From contig CM076849.1 in the NCBI GenBank assembly GCA_039519185.1, forward strand, positions 1,964,356 through 2,028,355: DNA of 64,000 nt. The letters are read 5' to 3'. A program made the position numbers and the translations under genes. Every line of letters starts with the position of its first letter. Position 1 is the stretch's first letter. The DNA is from Astragalus membranaceus. Taxonomy: Eukaryota > Streptophyta > Magnoliopsida > Fabales > Fabaceae. Of the stretch, positions 33,515 to 43,320 are shown piece after piece. Below the pieces are notes generated by a model, which did no database searches, was not told the DNA's origin, and saw only the letters and a list, made by a program, of their open reading frames with translations.

Positions 33515-34195
33515 GGTTTTTTTTCCCGTATCCCCCTCATTATACCCCATAATACTATTTATCACAAAAATGCCCCTCAAAATTTTAAAACTTTTCGGAA
33601 TTATCATTTTTTAAGGTAATTGCGAAAATCAATTTTTAGAGTTTTCCGGCATTACCTCAAAAGAGGTACTTTCGAAAGTCAAAAATGACTTCCGGAAGTA
33701 TGTAAAAAGAGGTATTTTCGGAATACAAAAAAATAATCAACAAAAGTGTTCCGCATTCATGTGTGTTTCCGGAAAGAGTCAATAGATTGGTTTTCGCATT
33801 CACGGGTGTTTCAGAATTTACATATGTTAATATTGCTTTACGTGTGCTACTATTACCAATTATCAGTGTTGAAAATTTGACCAAATTCTATGTGTTTCCA
33901 AATTCTATGTGTTTCCGAATTTACGTGTGTTTCTGAATTTGACCAAATTCTATGTGTTTCCGGAATTAACTTTTTCTAGATTTTCGGATTTATCGCATTT
34001 TAGTGTAATTTCGGAACACAGTTAACATTTCGGAAATACACTAAAATGAGGTGAATCCGGAAATCCAAAAAAAACTGAGTTCCGAATTTACCTCATTATG
34101 ATGTAATTCCGGAATTTTTTTTGATTTTAGGGGAAATTTCGTCCGTTTGGTAAATTATGGGGGTATGGGGTATAATGGGGTAAGAAAAAAAACCC
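33515..34195. mobile_element. Foldback/MITE-like element, about 680 bp
   Basis: The left end GGTTTTTTTTCCC and the right end AAAAAAAACCC are inverted. Inner inverted copies of CATTATACCCCATA are also present. An 8-9-bp direct repeat TTAACCTA(G/A) flanks it (33507-33515 and 34196-34204). The interior is made of reshuffled modules such as GTGTTTCCGAATT and TTCCGGAATTACC. The TSD length suits a Mutator or hAT derivative; I cannot assign the family. Confidence 0.65.
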
Positions 34196-34618
34196 TTAAC
34201 CTAATAGCCGTTAAGCATTAATTATCACAAAAAAAGCTTCTGAAGCAATAATTAAATCAAATCAAATCAATTACAAAATCAAACCAAAATTAATGGTGGA
34301 TTTCCAAAAAATTCCTCTATAAATAGGAAGCAAAAATCCCAGGTTTGCTCTGTTTCAAAAGAAGAAGAAGAAGGAGGCCTACTTAGTAACCCTACTTGTT
34401 AAACCAGGTTTGCTCTGTTTCAAAATTTTCTTTACAAATATACTCCACCGTTGGACTGATAAAAAAAATATACTCCACCTTTAGATGTTTTTTGCGCTTC
34501 TGACTTTGTTTCTACTCGTTATCTTTTAGCCAACTTTGATTCTGATTTTGTTTGCTGCCTTCTGTCTTCGCAGCCAAGACTGGTACTTGCATTGCCTGCT
34601 GTCTTTTCTATTCTTTCA

Positions 34619-36093
34619 ATGGCTTTAGCAGGTACTGCCATTGGCACCCAAGTTATTTGTGATGATTGTCTTGGAATGTGCGTCAGAAAACTAACCAAAT
34701 AAGTAAGAACCTTCTTCTCTGTCAAGAAACTTATGAAAGAACTTCAAGATCAAAAAGAGCTAGTCATCTTTAAAAAACAGGTTTTGCAGAACAGAATTGA
34801 TATTGCAACAATGAAAACCCAAGTGATTGAGAAGCGTGTAGAAAATTTGTTGATGGATATCAACAATTCACTGGATGAGGTGGCAACTTTGGAGGATTGT
34901 TTGAAAAACAATAAATTGTTCTTTAAAATACCATGTGGAGTATCATGGCCTACCCTACATAGATATTTAATATTAAAGAAAGTAGTAAAGAAGACAGAAG
35001 CAATTAAAAGATTCAAAGATGCGGGAATGATTGAACCAATTTCAAGGTCTCCTATCCCGAAAGGAGACATGAAATGGGAAGCATCCCACAATTTCAAGTA
35101 CTTTAAGTCAACCGAAGCTGCAGAAGATAAGCTTTTACAAGCGTTTCAAGATGACCAAACCCATGTGATAGGGCTATATGGAATGGTGGGATCGGGTAAA
35201 ACAGCTCTTGCAATCGAAGCCGGTAAAAAGGCTAAAGAAATGTTGTTCGATCATGTAATCCTACTCACAGCCTCCCAAACTCCAAACATTCCAGATTTGC
35301 AATACAAAATAGCTGATGCATTCGATATGAAGTTGAGACCAGACTCTGATACCGGAAAAGCAAGTCGTTTAGCGGTGCTTCTAAAAGAAAAGAGAATACT
35401 TTATATAGTAGATGATTTGTGGAATGCGATTGATCTCAAAAGCTTGGCACTTGGTTTGGCACTTATTACAAGAACAATAGCACAGTTTTAATTACAACTC
35501 GAGATTTAAGGGTATGCATTTCAATGCAGTGTGTAAAGAATATTTGTCTCGAAGTCATAACTGAAGAGGAGTCTTGGGATCTATTCAAAATGCAAGCAAA
35601 TATTGATGATGCATTCTCCTGCACATTGGATGATGTGCCTCAAAAGATTTGCTCTAAGTGCAAAGGTTTACTTATGGCAATTTTAGTGCTAGGGTCCTTC
35701 TTAAAAGATAATAAATCCAAGGAAGTCTGGGAAATTACATTGGGTTACTTGACCAACAAGCCAGAAGAAATCAACATCAATCAAGACGAGAATAAAGTAA
35801 TGACAGGGGTGGAATTTGTTTTATATCAAGTCAAATTAAGTTATGATTGGTTGGCACCTATTGAAAAGTTGGTATTATTGATGTGTACCATATTTACAGT
35901 AGGCCATAAAATTTCAGTGGAAGATCTGATCCAAAATGCCCATGGATTTAGGAAGGAAGCAACATTTCCATTAACAGATTCTGGTATTAATGCTGCTGTA
36001 AAAAGATTGTTGGGATACTCTCTATTGATGCTTGTGGGGGAAAAGGAAGGGAAGAAAGAGGAAGAAAGAGGAGGAGAGGGTGAAAAAATGTGA
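34619..36093 (+). pseudogene. CC-NB-ARC resistance-type gene, broken and 3'-truncated
   Basis: Plant NLR proteins are intracellular immune receptors. ATG 34619 opens MALAGTAIGTQVI, but an in-frame TAA at 34700-34702 (LTK*VRTFF) ends it. The frame continues with a coiled coil, then the P-loop GMVGSGKTALA at about 35184 and kinase-2 ILYIVDDLW at about 35398. A 1-bp deletion in AAAAGGCTTGG (near 35443, compared with the four other copies) causes a stop at 35491. NB-ARC coding resumes in another frame at 35524 with a degenerate GLPL motif (CKGLLMAILVLG) and an ARC2-like region. Homology then ends in a purine-rich tail with TGA at 36093. No MHD motif and no leucine-rich repeats follow. It is the only copy in the array that has the coiled coil and P-loop. 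Confidence 0.93.
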
Positions 36094-36475
36094 GAGAGAG
36101 TGAAAAAGTGAAGAAATGTGAAAAGTGAAAATACCTAAATATACTCTAATTATTTAGTTGGGAAAAACATAAAATTGATATTTTGGTAGTAGGTAAATGG
36201 CAAGTTTGAAAAAGTGTGTGAGAGAGAGTGAAAAACTGTGAGTGAGAGAGTGAAAAAAGTATGAAAAATAGAGAAATGAGATATTTGGAAGAAGAAAGAG
36301 GAGAAGAGAGTAAAAAGTGTGAGAGAGTGAAAAAGTGTGTGAGAGAATGAAAAAGTTGGAAAATGTGAAAAAGTGAAATTACTTAAATATCCTCCAATTA
36401 TTTAGTTAGGAAAAGGATAAGATTGGTATTTTGGTAGTGGGTAAATGGTATAGATAGATAGCTGATGCATTCGAT

Positions 36476-37243
36476 ATGAAGTTGAGACCAGACTCTGATA
36501 CCGGAAAAGCAATTTGTTTAGCAGTGCTTCTAAAAGAAAAGAGAATACTTTATATAGTAGATGATTTGTGGAATGCGATTGATCTCAAAAGGCTTGGCAC
36601 TTGGTTTGGCACTGATTACAAGAACAATAGCACAGTTTTAATTACAACTCGAGATTTAAGGGTATGCATTTCAATGCAGTGTGAAAAGAATATTTGTCTC
36701 GAAGTCATAACTGAAGAGGAGTCTTGGGATCTATTCAAAATGCAAGCAAATATTGATGATGCATTCTCCTGCACATTGGATGATGTGCCTCAAAAGATTT
36801 GCTCTAAGTGCAAAGGTTTACTTATGGCAATTTTAGTGCTAGAGTCCTTCTTAAAAGATAATAAATCCAAAGAAGTCTGGGAAATTACATTGGGTTACTT
36901 GACCAACAATCCCGAAGAAATCAACATCAATCAAGACGAGAATAAAGTAATGACAAGGGTGGAATTTGTTTTATATCAAGTCAAATTAAGTTATGATTGG
37001 TTAGCACCTATTGATAAGTTGGTATTATTGATGTGTACCATATTTACAGTAGGCCATAAAATTTCAGTGGAAGATCTGATCCAAAATGCCCATGGATTTA
37101 GGAAGGAAGCAACATTTCCATTAACAGATTCTGGTATTAATGCTGCTGTAAAAAGATTGTTGGGATACTCTCTATTGATGCTTGTGGGGGAAAAGGAAGG
37201 GAAGAAAGAGGAGAAGAGGGTGAAAAAATGTGAGAGAGAGTGA
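36476..37243 (+). CDS. Partial NB-ARC ORF, array copy 2 (255 residues)
   Basis: The frame is open from an internal Met of the parent (MKLRPDSDTGK) through kinase-2 (ILYIVDDLW), RNBS-B (VLITTRD), the GLPL-like CKGLLMAILVL and the ARC2 region, to a stop in the purine-rich spacer. There is no P-loop and no leucine-rich repeat, so it cannot bind nucleotide like a normal NLR. Copy-specific residues are ICLAV, LESFLKD, MTRVEF and PIDKLV. It has the intact GGCTTGGCAC sequence where the first copy is frameshifted. No promoter of its own is evident. Expression is unknown and it may simply be an undamaged repeat. Confidence 0.7.
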   Translation: MKLRPDSDTGKAICLAVLLKEKRILYIVDDLWNAIDLKRLGTWFGTDYKNNSTVLITTRDLRVCISMQCEKNICLEVITEEESWDLFKMQANIDDAFSCTLDDVPQKICSKCKGLLMAILVLESFLKDNKSKEVWEITLGYLTNNPEEININQDENKVMTRVEFVLYQVKLSYDWLAPIDKLVLLMCTIFTVGHKISVEDLIQNAHGFRKEATFPLTDSGINAAVKRLLGYSLLMLVGEKEGKKEEKRVKKCERE

Positions 37244-37615
37244 AAAAGTGAAGAAATGTGAAAAGTGAAAATACCTAAATATACTCCAATTATTTAGTTG
37301 GGAAAAACATAAAATTGATATTTTGGTAGTAGGTAAATGGCAAGTTTGAAAAAGTGTGTGAGAGAGAGTGAAAAACTGTGTGAGAGAGAGTGAAAAAAGT
37401 ATGAAAAATAGAGAAATGAGATATTTGGAAGAAGAAAGAGGAGAAGAGAGTAAAAAGTGTGAGAGAGTGAAAAACTGTGTGAAAGAATGAAAAAGTTGGA
37501 AAATGTGAAAAAGTGAAATTACTTAAATATCCTCCAATTATTTAGTTAGGAAAAGGATAAGATTCGTATTTTGGTAGTGGGTAAATGGTATAGATAGATA
37601 GCTGATGCATTCGAT

Positions 37616-38383
37616 ATGAAGTTGAGACCAGACTCTGATACCGGAAAAGCAAGTCGTTTAGCAGTGCTTCTAAAAGAAAAGAGAATACTTTATATAGTAG
37701 ATGATTTGTGGAATGCGATTGATCTCAAAAGGCTTGGCACTTGGTTTGGCACTGATTACAAGAACAATAGCACAGTTTTAATTACAACTCGAGATTTAAG
37801 GGTATGCATTTCAATGCAGTGTGAAAAGAATATTTGTCTCGAAGTCATAACTGAAGAGGAGTCTTGGGATCTATTCAAAATGCAAGCAAATATTGATGAT
37901 GCATTCTCCTGCACATTGGATGATGTGCCTCAAAAGATTTGCTCTAAGTGCAAAGGTTTACTTATGGCAATTTTAGTGCTAGGGTCCTTCTTAAAAGATA
38001 ATAAATCCAAGGAAGTCTGGGAAATTACATTGGGTTACTTGACCAACAATCCAGAAGAAATCAACATCAATCAAGACGAGAATAAAGTAATGACAGGGGT
38101 GGAATTTGTTTTATATCAAGTCAAATTAAGTTATGATTGGTTGGCACCTATTGAAAAGTTGGTATTATTGATGTGTACCATATTTACAGTAGGCCATAAA
38201 ATTTCAGTGGAAGATCTGATCCAAAATGCCCATGGATTTAGGAAGGAAGCAACATTTCCATTAACAGATTCTGGTATTAATGCTGCTGTAAAAAAATTGT
38301 TGGGATACTCTCTATTGATGCTTGTGGGGGAAAAGGAAGGGAAGAAAGAGGAAGAAAGAGGAGAAGAGGGTGAAAAAATGTGA
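37616..38383 (+). CDS. Partial NB-ARC ORF, array copy 3 (255 residues)
   Basis: Same extent and motifs as the preceding copy. Distinguishing residues are KASRLAV, GSFLKD, NNPEE and VKKLLGY near the end. The last roughly 15 residues are Glu/Lys/Gly-rich and come from the spacer, not from NLR sequence. Open throughout, without its own recognisable start context, P-loop or leucine-rich repeats. Product status is uncertain. Confidence 0.7.
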   Translation: MKLRPDSDTGKASRLAVLLKEKRILYIVDDLWNAIDLKRLGTWFGTDYKNNSTVLITTRDLRVCISMQCEKNICLEVITEEESWDLFKMQANIDDAFSCTLDDVPQKICSKCKGLLMAILVLGSFLKDNKSKEVWEITLGYLTNNPEEININQDENKVMTGVEFVLYQVKLSYDWLAPIEKLVLLMCTIFTVGHKISVEDLIQNAHGFRKEATFPLTDSGINAAVKKLLGYSLLMLVGEKEGKKEEERGEEGEKM

Positions 38384-38765
38384 GAGAGAGTGAAAAAGTG
38401 AAGAAATGTGAAAAGTGAAAATACATAAATATACTCCAATTATTTAGTTGGGAAAAACATAAAATTGATATTTTGGTAGTAGGTAAATGGTAAGTTTGAA
38501 AAAGTGTGTGAGAGAGAGTGAAAAAGTGTGTGAGAGAGAGTGAAAAAAGTATAAAAAATAGAGAAATGAGATATTTGGAAGAAGAAAGAGGAGAAGAGAG
38601 TAAAAAGTGTGAGAGAGTGAAAAAGTGTGTGAGAGAATGAAAAAGTTGGAAAATGTGAAAAAGTGAAATTACTTAATTATCCTCCAATTATTTAGTTAGG
38701 AAAAGGATAAGATTGGTATTTTGGTAGTGGGTAAATGGTATAGATAGATAGCTGATGCATTCGAT

Positions 38766-39533
38766 ATGAAGTTGAGACCAGACTCTGATACCGGAAAAGC
38801 AAGTCGTTTAGCAGTGCTTCTAAAAGAAAAGAGAATACTTTATATAGTAGATGATTTGTGGAATGTGATTGATCTCAAAAGGCTTGGCACTTGGTTTGGC
38901 ACTGATTACAAGAACAATAGCATAGTTTTAATTACAACTCGAGATTTAAGGGTATGCATTTCAATGCAGTGTGAAAAAAATATTTGTCTCGAAGTCATAA
39001 CTGAAGAGGAGTCTTGGGATCTATTCAAAATGCAAGCAAATATTGATGATGCATTCTCCTGCACATTGGATGATGTGCCTCAAAAGATTTGCTCTAAGTG
39101 CAAAGGTTTACTTATGGCAATTTTAGTGCTAGGGTCCTTCTTAAAAGATAATAAATCCAAGGAAGTCTGGGAAATTACATTGGGTTACTTGACCAACAAG
39201 CCAGAAGAAATCAACATCAATCAAGACGAGAATAAAGTAATGACAGGGGTGGAATTTGTTTTATATCAAGTCAAATTAAGTTATGATTGGTTGGCACCTA
39301 TTGAAAAGTTGGTATTATTGATGTGTACCATATTTACAGTAGGCCATAAAATTTCAGTGGAAGATCTGATCCAAAATGCCCATGGATTTAGGAAGGAAGC
39401 AACATTTCCATTAACAGATTCTGGTATTAATGCTGCTGTAAAAAGATTGTTGGGATACTCTCTATTGATGCTTGTGGGGGAAAAGGAAGGGACGAAAGAG
39501 GAAGAAAGAGGAGAAGAGGGTGAAAAAATGTGA
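38766..39533 (+). CDS. Partial NB-ARC ORF, array copy 4 (255 residues)
   Basis: Same domain extent. Copy-specific residues are WNVIDLKR, NNSIVLIT and EGTKEEE. It shares NKPEE with the first, frameshifted copy, where copies 2, 3 and 5 read NNPEE. That hints at gene conversion or at the order of duplication. The downstream spacer contains the extra 236-bp duplication. No P-loop or leucine-rich repeat; expression unknown. Confidence 0.7.
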   Translation: MKLRPDSDTGKASRLAVLLKEKRILYIVDDLWNVIDLKRLGTWFGTDYKNNSIVLITTRDLRVCISMQCEKNICLEVITEEESWDLFKMQANIDDAFSCTLDDVPQKICSKCKGLLMAILVLGSFLKDNKSKEVWEITLGYLTNKPEEININQDENKVMTGVEFVLYQVKLSYDWLAPIEKLVLLMCTIFTVGHKISVEDLIQNAHGFRKEATFPLTDSGINAAVKRLLGYSLLMLVGEKEGTKEEERGEEGEKM

Positions 39534-40151
39534 GAGAGAGTGAAAAAGTGAAGAAATGTGAAAAGTGAAAATACCTAAATATACTCCAATTATTTAGTTG
39601 GGAAAAACATAAAATTGATATTTTGGTAGTAGGTAAATGGCAAGTTTGAAAAAGTGTGTGAGAGAGAGTGAAAAAGTGTGTGAGAGAGAGTGAAAAAAGT
39701 ATGAAAAATAGAGAAATGAGATATTTGGAAGAAGAAAGAGGAGAAGAGAGTAACAAGTGTGAGAGAGTGAAAAAGTGTGTGAGAGAATGAAAAACATAAA
39801 ATGAAAATACCTAAATATACTCAAATTATTTAGTTAGGAAAAACATAATATTGATATTTTGGTAGTAGGTAAATGGCAAGTTTGAAAAAGTGTGTGAGAG
39901 AGAGTGAAAAAGTGTGTGAGAGAGAGTGAAAAAAGTATGAAAAATAGAGAAATGAGATATTTGGAAGAAGAAAGAGGAGAAGAGAGTAACAAGTGTGAGA
40001 GAGTGAAAAAGTGTGTGAGAGAATGAAAAAGTTGGAAAATGTGAAAAAGTGAAATTACTTAAATATCCTCCAATTATTTAGTTAGGAAAAGGATAAGATT
40101 GGTATTTTGGTAGTGGGTAAATGGTATAGATAGATAGCTGATGCATTCGAT

Positions 40152-40934
40152 ATGAAGTTGAGACCAGACTCCGATACCGGAAAAGCAAGTTGTTTAGCAG
40201 TGCTTCTAAAAGAAAAGAGAATACTTTATATAGTAGATGATTTGTGGAATGCGATTGATCTCAAAAGGCTTGGCACTTGGTTTGGCACTGATTACAAGAA
40301 CAATAGCACAGTTTTAATTACAACTCGAGATTTAAGGGTATGCATTTCAATGCAGTGTGAAAAGAATATTTGTCTCGAAGTCATAACTGAAGAGGAGTCT
40401 TGGGATCTATTCAAAATGCAAGCAAATATTGATGATGCATTCTCCTGCACATTGGATGATGTGCCTCAAAAGATTTGCTATAAGGGCAAAGGTTTACTTA
40501 TGGCAATTTTAGTGCTAGGGTCCTTCTTAAAAGATAATAAATCCAAGGAAGTCTGGGAAATTACATTGGGTTACTTGACCAACAATCCAGAAGAAATCAA
40601 CATCAATCAAGACGAGAATAAAGTAATGACAGGGGTGGAATTTGTTTTATATCAAGTCAAATTAAGTTATGATTGGTTGGCACCTATTGAAAAGTTGGTA
40701 TTATTGATGTGTACCATATTTACAGAAGGCCATAAAATTTCAGTGGAAGATCTGATCCAAAATGCCCATGGGTTCAGGAAGGAAGCAACATTTCCATTAA
40801 CAGATTCTGGTATTAATGCTGCTGTAAAAAGATTGTTGGGATACTCTCTATTGATGCTTGTGGGGGAAAGGAAGGGAAGAAAGAGGAAGAAAGAGGAGAA
40901 GAGGGTGAAAAAATGTGAGGGAGTGAAAAAGTGA
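40152..40934 (+). CDS. Partial NB-ARC ORF, array copy 5 (260 residues)
   Basis: This is the last and most diverged copy: KASCLAV, ICYKGKGLLM (the Cys and Ser before GLPL changed), FTEGHKIS, and a one-base loss in the GGGGGAAAAGG run. That loss shifts the tail to a Lys/Arg-rich end, so the ORF is slightly longer. The kinase-2 and RNBS-B motifs are intact and there is no P-loop. The following spacer is shorter than in other units and ends at about 41250. Confidence 0.7.
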   Translation: MKLRPDSDTGKASCLAVLLKEKRILYIVDDLWNAIDLKRLGTWFGTDYKNNSTVLITTRDLRVCISMQCEKNICLEVITEEESWDLFKMQANIDDAFSCTLDDVPQKICYKGKGLLMAILVLGSFLKDNKSKEVWEITLGYLTNNPEEININQDENKVMTGVEFVLYQVKLSYDWLAPIEKLVLLMCTIFTEGHKISVEDLIQNAHGFRKEATFPLTDSGINAAVKRLLGYSLLMLVGERKGRKRKKEEKRVKKCEGVKK

Positions 40935-41267
40935 AGAAATGTGAAAAGTAAAAATACCTAAATATACTCCAATTATTTAGTTGGGAAAAAAAATTGATAT
41001 TTTGGTAGTAGGTAAATGGTAAATTTGAAAAAGTGTGTGAGAGAGTGAAAAAGTGTGTGAGAGAGAGTGAAAAAAGTTTGAAAAATAGAGAAATGAGATA
41101 TTTGGAAGAAGAAAGTAAAAAGTGTGAGAGAGTGAAAAAGTGTGAGAGAATGAAAAAGTTAAGAAATGTGAAAAAGTGAAATTACTTAAATATCCTCCAA
41201 TTATTTAGTTAGAAAAAATATAAGATTTGTATTTTGGTAGTGGGTAAATAATATCGATAAATAATAG

Positions 41268-41378
41268 ATCTGAGATGTGAGAAAAGTGGAAAGGGGGATA
41301 CGGTGGATTGGAGGGTGGGTAGCTGAACATCACGTGCACTTGAAACATTTTCAAAGTGTAATTTTTATATTCAACAAC
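41268..41378 (-). repeat. Duplicate of CHS upstream sequence
   Basis: GAGATGTGAGAAAAGTGGAAAG through ATTTTTATATTCAACAA matches about 33396-33482 upstream of the CHS pseudogene in the same orientation. It has 22 extra bases in the middle and a perfect G-box CACGTG (41325-41330) where the other copy reads CACGTC. The TATA part and the gene are absent. It sits immediately right of the NB-ARC array. Confidence 0.82.
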
Positions 41379-42277
41379 CGGGTTCTATATTGGTGGCTGG
41401 CTTGAGGGTTTTTGCCTTTTTGGTGGTAAATAGCCTTTATTAGAAAACAAAAAGCTATTTACCACTAAGCCAAACATTATTGCAACTGAGTTTGGTTGAA
41501 CCTTAAGGTACATGCATTATTGCAACGTGGTGGTATTGAATCCCCCCCAGTTGCCACTAGCCAAACATATGCGACTGATTTGTCTGCACGAAGCCTTCTC
41601 GCTCTAGTGATGGATTCCTCTTGGTGATTGGAATTATATTAATTAGTAGTATATGTTAAATTTTATTTTTATTTCCTTTTTTAAAACGTTATTTTTATAT
41701 AATTTCTTGTTACCACCTTGACCTATTTTCATATGTATTATATGACAAATGTCAAATGTCAAATATCAGCTTGGTCCAAAAAAATGTCAAATGCTATCAT
41801 TTAGACCCTTTATTTTTTGTGAGGATAGGATCTTTACTCCATATTAGGGCCATTTAATATCTTTCTATACTCTATATACACAATGAGGAGAATGTGTTTC
41901 AAATACCATCCTCACGTAAAGACACCTCATATTTATCAAATGTGATGTGTCCAATTCATTAATTGACGTGTCACTACTTCGTACTCCATTCACGTGTTGC
42001 TCTCACCGTCTCACGCTTCTATTCCCGTGCTGCTCCCATTTTAGCATGTGCTGCAAATAATATTAGTTGATCTTGATTCTGTAGTCTTCTTCTCACATTT
42101 CCAGCGTTTTCTTTAAGTATTTTTTTTCCCTTTACAATAACTGCCATGTATTCACTTTAGTTTTTATGAGAATATTTACAATACTAAGCCAATTGCTTAG
42201 TATTTGTTACTAAAAGAGTAAAAGGGTAATTTACCCTAAAAAAAATTTTTTAAAAAAATTGTTTTGGGAAAAAAAAT
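41379..42277. other. Intergenic, no gene seen
   Basis: It contains a 12-bp inverted repeat GTGGTAAATAGC/GCTATTTACCAC (about 41419-41464) and an inverted pair around ACTAAGCCAATTGCTTAGT (42184-42202) that could be a MITE end. Otherwise it is AT-rich and without open frames. Confidence 0.5.
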
Positions 42278-42285
42278 ATTGTTCA

Positions 42286-42868
42286 TTAACCACATATTTA
42301 TACCACAATGGTTAGATGTCACTAACCACAAATGCGCATAGCAATGGTTAGATGCCACTAACCACAGATATGCATAACTGTGGCTAGATGCCACTAACCA
42401 CAGATTTGCATAACAATGGTTAGAGTACACCAAAACCAGCCTGGACAAGAAGAAGAAGAAGAAGAAGAAGAAGAAGAAGAAGAAGAAGAAGAAGAAGAAG
42501 AAGAAGAAGAAGAAGAAGAAGAAGAAGAAACCAACCTGCATAACAATGGTGAGAAACGCGAAATAGAGAAGCGAAGCTAAGAAACGAGAAACGATGTAGA
42601 GGACCGCAATTGAACACGATTTCGCAAGATGCATTAACCACAGATTTGTACCACAATGGTAAGATGTCACTAACCACAAATGTGCATGGCAATGGTTAGA
42701 TGCTACTAACCACAGATATGCATAATTGTGGTTAGATGTCAATGGTTAGATGCTACTAACCACAAATGTGCATAGCAATGGTTAGTGGCCACTAACCATA
42801 GATATGCACAATTTTGGTTAGATGCCACTAGCCACAATTTTGTATAACAATGGTTAAGTGGCTACTAA
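42286..42868. repeat. Array of ~36-bp imperfect palindromes
   Basis: About ten units have the form CTAACCACA, 8-10 variable bases, AA(C/T)(A/T)(A/G)TGGTTAG, then a GATGCCA-type linker. Each unit can fold on itself. The array is split after the fourth unit by a (GAA)n tract and about 120 bp of unique sequence. Open frames across it only read the repeats. Confidence 0.85.
42447..42530. repeat. (GAA)n microsatellite
   Basis: An 84-bp uninterrupted GAA/AAG tract lies inside the hairpin array. On the minus strand it reads as a poly-Phe or poly-Leu frame, which is spurious. Confidence 0.95.
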
Positions 42869-42916
42869 CCATCCATTAATAAAAAAATATTTTTATTTAT
42901 TAATTTTTTATATTTA

Positions 42917-42930
<14 letters not shown>

Positions 42931-42955
<25 letters not shown>

Positions 42956-43086
42956 GTGGTTGCAGGCGGTGGCCGACGGCGGAGCTCTGGCGACCGACGC
43001 GGCGGCGGAGCTTCGGCGACCGGTGCGGCGGCCGACGGAGCTCCGTCGGCCGGTGGTGGTTCCCGCGGTGGTGGTGGTGCTATTTA

Positions 43087-43147
<61 letters not shown>
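42931..43147. repeat. (GT)n, GC-rich module and (TA)n cluster
   Basis: (GT)n lies at about 42931-42953. A 125-bp GC-rich block at 42956-43080 contains GGCGGCGGAGCTTCGGCGAC. An uninterrupted (TA)n lies at about 43094-43147. The GC-rich block is shared with 45363-45410 and its two tandem copies. Frames read through it are compositional. Confidence 0.85.
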
Positions 43148-43152
<5 letters not shown>

Positions 43153-43162
43153 CCAACAACAC

Positions 43163-43305
43163 AACCCAGAGCGTGGGGTTCGGCGGTTGGGGTTGATCCT
43201 CCCTTAACCAAGGGTCGGGGGTTCGATCCCCACCTTGGTTACAGAGTAGCGTTAAAACTTTGGGTTAGTAACTGGTGCGGTGGATACCCGGGTTTACCAA
43301 AAAAA
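43163..43305 (+). mobile_element. tRNA-type SINE with 15-bp TSD
   Basis: A 143-bp insertion is flanked by the direct repeat TATATCCAACAACAC (43148-43162 and 43306-43320). It contains a clear RNA polymerase III B box, GGTTCGATCCC at 43220-43230, and ends with a short A run. The A box is not clear. The long target duplication, B box and A tail are diagnostic of a SINE, transcribed on the plus strand and dependent on LINE machinery. Confidence 0.92.
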
Positions 43306-43320
43306 TATATCCAACAACAC

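Larger units (their letters stand above)
35311..41250 (+). repeat. Five-unit tandem array of partial NB-ARC sequence
   Basis: Units start at AGCTGATGCATTCGAT at 35311, 36460, 37600, 38750 and 40136 (periods 1149, 1140, 1150 and 1386 bp). Each unit holds the second half of NB-ARC plus about 370 bp of purine-rich spacer made of GAGAGAGTGAAAAAGTG-like repeats. The fourth period is longer because about 236 bp of spacer is itself duplicated (39600-39790 and about 39836-40030). Junctions read ATAGATAGATAGCTGATG. The parent reads AAAATAGCTGATG, so ATAGCTGATG is shared at the breakpoint. The units are near-identical by eye, so the expansion is recent. Confidence 0.95.

Noticed and set aside
34619..41250. 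A bacterial-style NB-ARC/STAND defence operon
   Set aside because: Coiled coil, kinase-2 and RNBS-B motifs are plant NLR type. The repeats are truncated tandem copies with a common spacer, not different genes.
42236..42742. Long minus-strand ORF with poly-Phe and SNHCYAHLWLV repeats
   Set aside because: It reads the (GAA)n tract and the hairpin repeats; no domain and no gene context.
42286..42868. CRISPR-like array of palindromic repeats with spacers
   Set aside because: The units diverge, the variable loops are only 8-10 bp, and the context is plant transposon DNA without cas-type genes. It is a eukaryotic tandem repeat.
43200..43240. tRNA gene because of GGTTCGATCCC
   Set aside because: No cloverleaf or anticodon arm can be drawn. 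The B box lies in a 143-bp unit with a 15-bp TSD and A tail, so it is a SINE.
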